The notes beneath the pieces are model-generated. The model made no database searches, was not told where the DNA came from, and saw only the letters and a program-made list of their open reading frames with translations. A program made the translations under genes and the position numbers. From a bacterium (GTDB lineage Bacteria; Verrucomicrobiota; Verrucomicrobiae; Limisphaerales; J093): a stretch of 10,563 nucleotides of DNA. Of the stretch, positions 6,336 to 10,563 are shown one piece after another. The stretch lies in assembly GCA_021839785.1 (NCBI GenBank), contig JAKCAB010000573.1, positions 1-10,563 on the forward strand, written 5' to 3'. Within the stretch, counting starts at the first letter, position 1. Each line of letters starts with the position of its first letter.

Positions 6336-9300
6336 GACTCTCCTTCTCCGTGAAGGCACTCAAAATGGCTTGATAATTGAAATCCGCCACCAAATCGCCC
6401 AGCGCCTGGCCGATCGCGGCATCCACCGGACTGACACCCTGCTGGATCAGTTCCCGCAGGCGCGCCACGTCGCCGGCCTCGGTCGCTGCGCGGATTTCCG
6501 CGCGCAGAGTAGCGGGAAGGCGGGCGGCGGCCCGTGTCAATCTCGGCTTCGCGGCCGGCGCCGCCACGGGTTCGTCCTGGGCATACTCCACTCCCAGCAA
6601 GGCGCCGATTCGCGCCAGGAGGTCGTCAATTTCAAAGGGCTTGCTGATGAATCCGTCCACGCCCGCGGCGCGCCATTCCGCCTCCGGCATATCGAAGACG
6701 TTGCCGCTGACCATCAGGATGCGAACGTCGCGACCTGCCGGGTCGGCGCGAATCGCCAGGCTGGCGGCCAGACCGTCCAAGCCGGGCATCCAGCGATCCA
6801 TCAACACGAGGGCCGGACGCTCCGCGCGGCACACGGCGACGGCCTCCGCGCCGTTCACCGCCTCGCGCACAGCGAAGCCGGCCCGCGTCAGCAGTCTGCG
6901 CAGCAGTTGGCGGTTCGATTCGGAGTCGTCCGCCACCAACACCAGCGGCGCCGGACCGCCGGGCCGGAGTCCGCGCACGCCACGACGGGCGGGCGCGGCC
7001 GGCGTCGCCGCCTTCGCCGGTTCCGCCACCGCGGCCACGAAAGTGAAACGGAAAGTGCTGCCGACGCCGACCTGGCTGGTCACGGTCAGAGCGCCGCCCA
7101 GGACGCGGGCCAATTGCCGGCTGATGGCCATGCCCAGCCCGGTGCCCCCACCCTGGCTCTGCCCACTGCGGGTTTGCTCGAACGGCTCGAACACCTGCTC
7201 CAACTCCTGTGGCGGGATGCCCACGCCGGTGTCGGCCACTTCGATGCACAGCCGGGCTGCGGCGTGGGCTTCCGCCGAGGCGGGGGCCGGCTCGCTGGCC
7301 ACGTGCATCCGCACGTCGCCGCGGGGCGTGAACTTGATGGCATTGCCAAGCACGTTGAGCAGCACTTGGCGGACCTTGCCGGCATCGGTGTGCAGGCGGA
7401 TCGGCACGCCGGCCGCGCAGGTCACCTCGAACCGCAGCCCTTGCGCTTCGGCCCGCAGGCGGAACATGGCCTCCATGTCCGCGAGCAGGGTGCGAAAATC
7501 GCATTCCGCCACCGTCAACTGCATCCGCCCCGACTCGATCTTGGACATGTCGAGCACGTCGCTGATGAGCCGGAGGAGGTGTTCGCCGCCGCGATTGATG
7601 GTGTCCAGATGCTTCCGCTGCTCGGGCGTCAGGGTGGGATCGCGTTGAAGCAACTGGGCGAAGCCGAGGATGGCGTTGAGCGGCGTGCGGATTTCGTGGG
7701 ACATGTTCGCCAGGAACCGGCTCTTGGCCCGGTTCGCGGCGTCGGCTGCCTCCTTGGCCTCGCGCAACTCCGCGGCAATGCGCCGGCGCTCGGTAATGTC
7801 TTCCTGCAAGGCCACGAAATGCGTCAGGTTGCCCTCGTCGTCCCGGATCGGCGCAATCGCCGTGGCGATCCAGAATTGAGTGCCGTCCTTTCGCCGATTG
7901 CACAATTCGCTGTGCCAAATCCGGCCGGCCAGCACGGTCTGCCACAGGTCTTCGTAAAACTCGCGCGGATGCACGCCGGACTTGAGCAACCGCGGGTTTT
8001 GGCCGACCGCCTCCGCCGCGGTGTAACCCGTCTGCGCCACGAAGGCCGGGTTGACGTGCTCGATGACGCCAGCCTTGTCGGTGATGACCACGGCCAACGG
8101 GCTTTGTTCCACCGCGCTCCAAAGCGTGCGCAGCCGCGCCTCGACCTGCTTGCGCTCGGCGACCTCGCGCGAGAGTTCCGCCGTGCGCTCGGCCACGCGC
8201 CGCTCCAGTTGCCGGTTGAAGTGGCGCAACTCGTCCTCCAGGCGCTTGCGCGCGGAAATGTCGCGCACCACGTTGACGAGGAGGTTCTCGCCTTCAATCC
8301 GCGCCGCATGTGAACTGATCTCCACCGGGAACGTGCGGCCGTCACGGCAGCGATGGATCGTCTCGAACAAGTGCCAGCCTTCGGCGGCCTGCGCCAACTG
8401 GCCGGCCGCCGCAGCGCATGCAGTTGCCGGCCGCAGGTCGTAAACGCTCCGGGCCAACAGTTCGGCCCGCTCGTATCCGTAGGCGGCGCCGGCCGCGTGG
8501 TTGGCTTCGACGATCCGGCCATCTTGCGGGCGCACGAACAGGATGATGTCGCGCGTGTGCTCCGAGAGCAGCCGGTACTTCGCCAACGTGGCGGCGGCGG
8601 CCCGCTGGGCCGTGACATCCATGACGAACCCTTCCAAGGCCAGCAACTTGCCCGCCGGCGAATAAACACCCACGCCTTGTTCCCAGACCCATTTGGTCTC
8701 GCCGCCCGCCGTTTGGATGCGGTAGCTCAACTGGAACTTTTGCCGTCCCTCCAGCGCCTTCTGGATTTCGGTCCAGGCCATCTCCCGGTCGTCCGGATGA
8801 ATCACGTCGGCGTAGGCGAGCGTGCGGTTTTTCGTGAGCTCGGCGGCGGAATGGCCGGTGAGATCCAGACAGCCTTCACTCACGAATTCCATCGACCACG
8901 GGCGGTCGTTGCGGCACCGGTAGGCCATGCCCGGCAGGTTTCCGAACAAGGCGGCCAGGCGCCGCTCGTTCTCCTGCAACGCCGCCTCCGCCCGCTTGCG
9001 CTCCGTGACGTCCACGACAAATCCGTCCCACAGGAGGATGCCGTCGCCGATGTGTCGCGGCCGTGAACGCACGTAGATCTCGCGCACTGCTCCATCCCGG
9101 CGTTGCCCCCGGAGTTCCATCTCGAAGTTGGCGAGCTTGCGGGCGCTTTCGGCTTCGGCGGCGGCAAACGCCGTTTGTTGCCCTGGGTCCATCTGTCCGA
9201 GCAAACAGTTCGCGTCACGCAAAACTTCGGCGGCTGTCACCCCATGCACCCGCTCGACCCCGGCGCTGATATGGGTGAAACGCGGCGAGCCGTCGGCCTC

Positions 9301-10008
9301 ACGCACATATTGAAACACGTATCCGTCCGGCAGATTGTCGCCCACCAGGCGGAGCCGCTCCTCGCTTTCGCGCAAGGCCTCGACGGCGACGCGCTCGTGA
9401 CGGCCGGCCAGATAAACGCCCAGACAAATCCCGGAGAGGAGCAAGATCGCGACGGCCAACGTCGTGCCAAACACCCGATCCAACCGCGCATTGAGCGTCC
9501 GCAATTCCCGCTGGTTGGCGAGATCGACGCGCCCCGCTTGAAGTTCCAGTTCGTGGAACGCAATGCGCAGGCGCAGTTCCAGTTCGCGTCGGGCATCGCC
9601 GGTCGCTTGTTTCCAGGCCGCCAGCAGGGAACGAAACTCCGCCACCTGCTTCCGAAAGTCCGCGCCGGATTCCGCGCCTTCCGTCGGCGCTGCCTTGTCC
9701 TGGGAGATTCGGCTCTCGGCTCCTTGCAGCACGTTGATGGCTTGGTCCAACAGCGCGAGCCCTTCCTCCTGGCGGAACGGCGACCGTTCGTCGCCCGACA
9801 ACGTCAGGTTCAGAAAGCCCTTCGCCAGGTCGATCCGTGCCTCGCGCACGTTTTCAAAGATCCGCTCCGCGCGACGGAGGGATTCATCCTGCTGGAAATG
9901 CATCCAGGTGATCGCGAGGCACAATCCCAACGAGAACAACGCCGCTCCCCACGTCCAGAAGCGGAGCGAAGTGGTCCATTGCGGGCGACGAGCGGTTCCG
10001 AGCGACAT
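6328..10008 (-). CDS. Membrane hybrid sensor histidine kinase (TM-periplasmic-TM-4xPAS-HisKA-HATPase-REC)
   Basis: A 1226-residue inner-membrane sensor. TM1 is at about 17-35 and TM2 at about 182-202, enclosing a periplasmic region of about 145 residues that is mostly charged helix, like a four-helix-bundle sensor. No HAMP is evident. Four PAS/PAC units follow at about 211-337, 342-469, 474-588 and 625-742, several ending in DVTERK/DITERR-type PAC signatures, with a coiled coil at 589-624. HisKA carries His771 (MSHEIRTPLNAILG). The HATPase is complete: Asn885 and Asn889 (NVLGNAIKFT), DTGVGIP from Asp926, and GTGLGM (955-960). REC (about 1021-1136) has Asp1027/1028, Asp1071 and Lys1123. A helical tail (1157-1226) has no HPt-type histidine. 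The ATG at 10008 lies five bases after the solute-binding gene stop, and the 3' end overlaps the next gene, indicating an operon. It should autophosphorylate and pass phosphate to its own REC and perhaps the downstream one. The signal is unknown. Confidence 0.95.
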   Translation of the reverse strand: MSLGTARRPQWTTSLRFWTWGAALFSLGLCLAITWMHFQQDESLRRAERIFENVREARIDLAKGFLNLTLSGDERSPFRQEEGLALLDQAINVLQGAESRISQDKAAPTEGAESGADFRKQVAEFRSLLAAWKQATGDARRELELRLRIAFHELELQAGRVDLANQRELRTLNARLDRVFGTTLAVAILLLSGICLGVYLAGRHERVAVEALRESEERLRLVGDNLPDGYVFQYVREADGSPRFTHISAGVERVHGVTAAEVLRDANCLLGQMDPGQQTAFAAAEAESARKLANFEMELRGQRRDGAVREIYVRSRPRHIGDGILLWDGFVVDVTERKRAEAALQENERRLAALFGNLPGMAYRCRNDRPWSMEFVSEGCLDLTGHSAAELTKNRTLAYADVIHPDDREMAWTEIQKALEGRQKFQLSYRIQTAGGETKWVWEQGVGVYSPAGKLLALEGFVMDVTAQRAAAATLAKYRLLSEHTRDIILFVRPQDGRIVEANHAAGAAYGYERAELLARSVYDLRPATACAAAAGQLAQAAEGWHLFETIHRCRDGRTFPVEISSHAARIEGENLLVNVVRDISARKRLEDELRHFNRQLERRVAERTAELSREVAERKQVEARLRTLWSAVEQSPLAVVITDKAGVIEHVNPAFVAQTGYTAAEAVGQNPRLLKSGVHPREFYEDLWQTVLAGRIWHSELCNRRKDGTQFWIATAIAPIRDDEGNLTHFVALQEDITERRRIAAELREAKEAADAANRAKSRFLANMSHEIRTPLNAILGFAQLLQRDPTLTPEQRKHLDTINRGGEHLLRLISDVLDMSKIESGRMQLTVAECDFRTLLADMEAMFRLRAEAQGLRFEVTCAAGVPIRLHTDAGKVRQVLLNVLGNAIKFTPRGDVRMHVASEPAPASAEAHAAARLCIEVADTGVGIPPQELEQVFEPFEQTRSGQSQGGGTGLGMAISRQLARVLGGALTVTSQVGVGSTFRFTFVAAVAEPAKAATPAAPARRGVRGLRPGGPAPLVLVADDSESNRQLLRRLLTRAGFAVREAVNGAEAVAVCRAERPALVLMDRWMPGLDGLAASLAIRADPAGRDVRILMVSGNVFDMPEAEWRAAGVDGFISKPFEIDDLLARIGALLGVEYAQDEPVAAPAAKPRLTRAAARLPATLRAEIRAATEAGDVARLRELIQQGVSPVDAAIGQALGDLVADFNYQAILSAFTEKESHD
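6340..6349 (-). promoter_or_regulatory. Shine-Dalgarno for the REC-HisKA gene
   Basis: On the minus strand GGAGAAGGAG ends 4 bases before the ATG at 6335. It lies inside the last codons of the upstream kinase and decides the start of the downstream gene. It is the only strong ribosome binding site noticed in the window, and with the ATGACTGA overlap it suggests translational coupling. Confidence 0.7.
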
Positions 10009-10013
10009 AAAGC

Positions 10014-10563
10014 TTAACGAGGGGAGACGAGCGGGCCGTTGGTGGTGGCGTCCGGCAATTCCGCCGCCGAGAAACCGAACGTGCTGACCAGGCGACGATG
10101 TTCGTCGCTGCCGATGAACTTCCTCAACTCTGCGTTCCAGGCGGCGCAGAGGGCGCGGTCTTCCGGCCGAAACGCAAAGGCGCCCAAATCCAGCCCTGGC
10201 GGCGAGGACGGACTCGCGTCCTCAAACGGACTCGCCAACTCGGTGGAGTCAGCGCCGTTGTGAAGTGCCATCCAACGGAGGGTCAGCGTCGAAAGCGCCA
10301 GGCCATCAGCCTGCCCGGAAGTGACCAAGGCGCGCCCCGAAAACACGTCCGGCACGCGAACCAACCGCTCCGCCGAGAGCCCGAGTCGGAGCAGTCGCTG
10401 CTCCTCCACCGACCCGCTCAGGATGGCGATCCGCACCTCGCGGTTCTTGAGGAGGTCAGCGTAGGAATGCAGCCGGTGCGGATTGCCCTTTCTGACCAGC
10501 AGCCCGGAACCAACCTTGAACGTGGGCGTAGAGAACGCGACGCGCTGGGATCGCTCGCGGATG
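10014..10563 (-). CDS. Extracellular solute-binding protein, family 3-like, C-terminal part (5' end outside window)
   Basis: The frame enters from the window edge (first whole codon at 10562) and runs 182 residues to TAA at 10014-10016. The visible part begins RVAFSTPTFKVGSGLLVRKGN, typical of the hinge and second lobe of family 3 periplasmic binding proteins. It continues with YADLLKNREVRIAILSGS, then a GQADGLALS segment matching the usual aliphatic-Gly-x-x-Asp motif near the ligand, and ends with AFRPEDRALCAAWNAELRKFIGSDE, the typical C-terminal helix region. An internal GTG (10436) is not the start, since homologous sequence continues upstream of it. Relatives bind amino acids or other small solutes in the periplasm. 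No permease or ATPase genes are next to it; instead a hybrid kinase starts five bases downstream, so it may serve sensing rather than import. The signal peptide and first lobe are not visible. Confidence 0.8.
   Translation of the reverse strand, partial: IRERSQRVAFSTPTFKVGSGLLVRKGNPHRLHSYADLLKNREVRIAILSGSVEEQRLLRLGLSAERLVRVPDVFSGRALVTSGQADGLALSTLTLRWMALHNGADSTELASPFEDASPSSPPGLDLGAFAFRPEDRALCAAWNAELRKFIGSDEHRRLVSTFGFSAAELPDATTNGPLVSPR

Noticed and set aside
6334..8313. A 659-residue open frame on the plus strand opposite the hybrid kinase
   Set aside because: It is the antisense shadow of a gene with clear PAS, HisKA, HATPase and REC motifs; its own translation is rich in Arg, His, Gln and Ala with no domain signature, as expected in GC-rich DNA.

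Overview
The window is a dense, GC-rich block in which every supported gene lies on the minus strand, so transcription runs from the right end to the left. The gene types suggest Verrucomicrobiota, perhaps a Pedosphaera/Limisphaera-like lineage. They include a GH106 alpha-L-rhamnosidase, a verrucomicrobial/planctomycetal-type prepilin-like protein with a GFTLIE N-terminus and a C-terminal DGHV motif, and large PAS-rich hybrid kinases. This placement rests on gene style only; no rRNA or other marker gene is present.

Right half (10563 to 5172), in transcription order: (1) the 3' part of an extracellular solute-binding protein, family 3 type, cut by the window edge; (2) five bases later, a 1226-residue membrane hybrid histidine kinase with two TM segments, a periplasmic helical domain, four PAS domains, HisKA, HATPase, REC and a helical tail; (3) overlapping it by 8 bases, a cytoplasmic REC-HisKA-HATPase protein whose ATP-binding boxes look degraded. 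The tight packing points to one operon: a binding protein that may sense a solute, a kinase that transmits the signal, and a second REC protein that may receive phosphate. No DNA-binding output protein is visible. A hairpin at 5101-5122 may end the unit.

Middle (5043 to 4222): a FabG-like short-chain dehydrogenase/reductase with a complete catalytic set, starting at GTG. A 287-base non-coding stretch (3935-4221) follows. It holds a sigma70-like promoter candidate and two strong adjacent inverted repeats, probably a structured leader or a dispersed palindromic repeat.

Left half (3934 to 39): the prepilin-like protein, then a GH106 alpha-L-rhamnosidase gene of about 1006 codons. The rhamnosidase is interrupted by one in-frame TAA (1515-1517) inside the catalytic domain, at a position where I recall the family having an aromatic residue. 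Apart from this codon the frame is open and the family motifs run on through both halves. It is therefore a very recent pseudogene, a sequencing or assembly error, or a read-through case. I see no RNA genes, insertion sequences, CRISPR arrays or phage genes.

The points most worth following up are the nonsense codon in GH106, the degraded kinase domain downstream of an intact hybrid kinase, the binding protein/kinase pairing, and the structured element before the prepilin gene.
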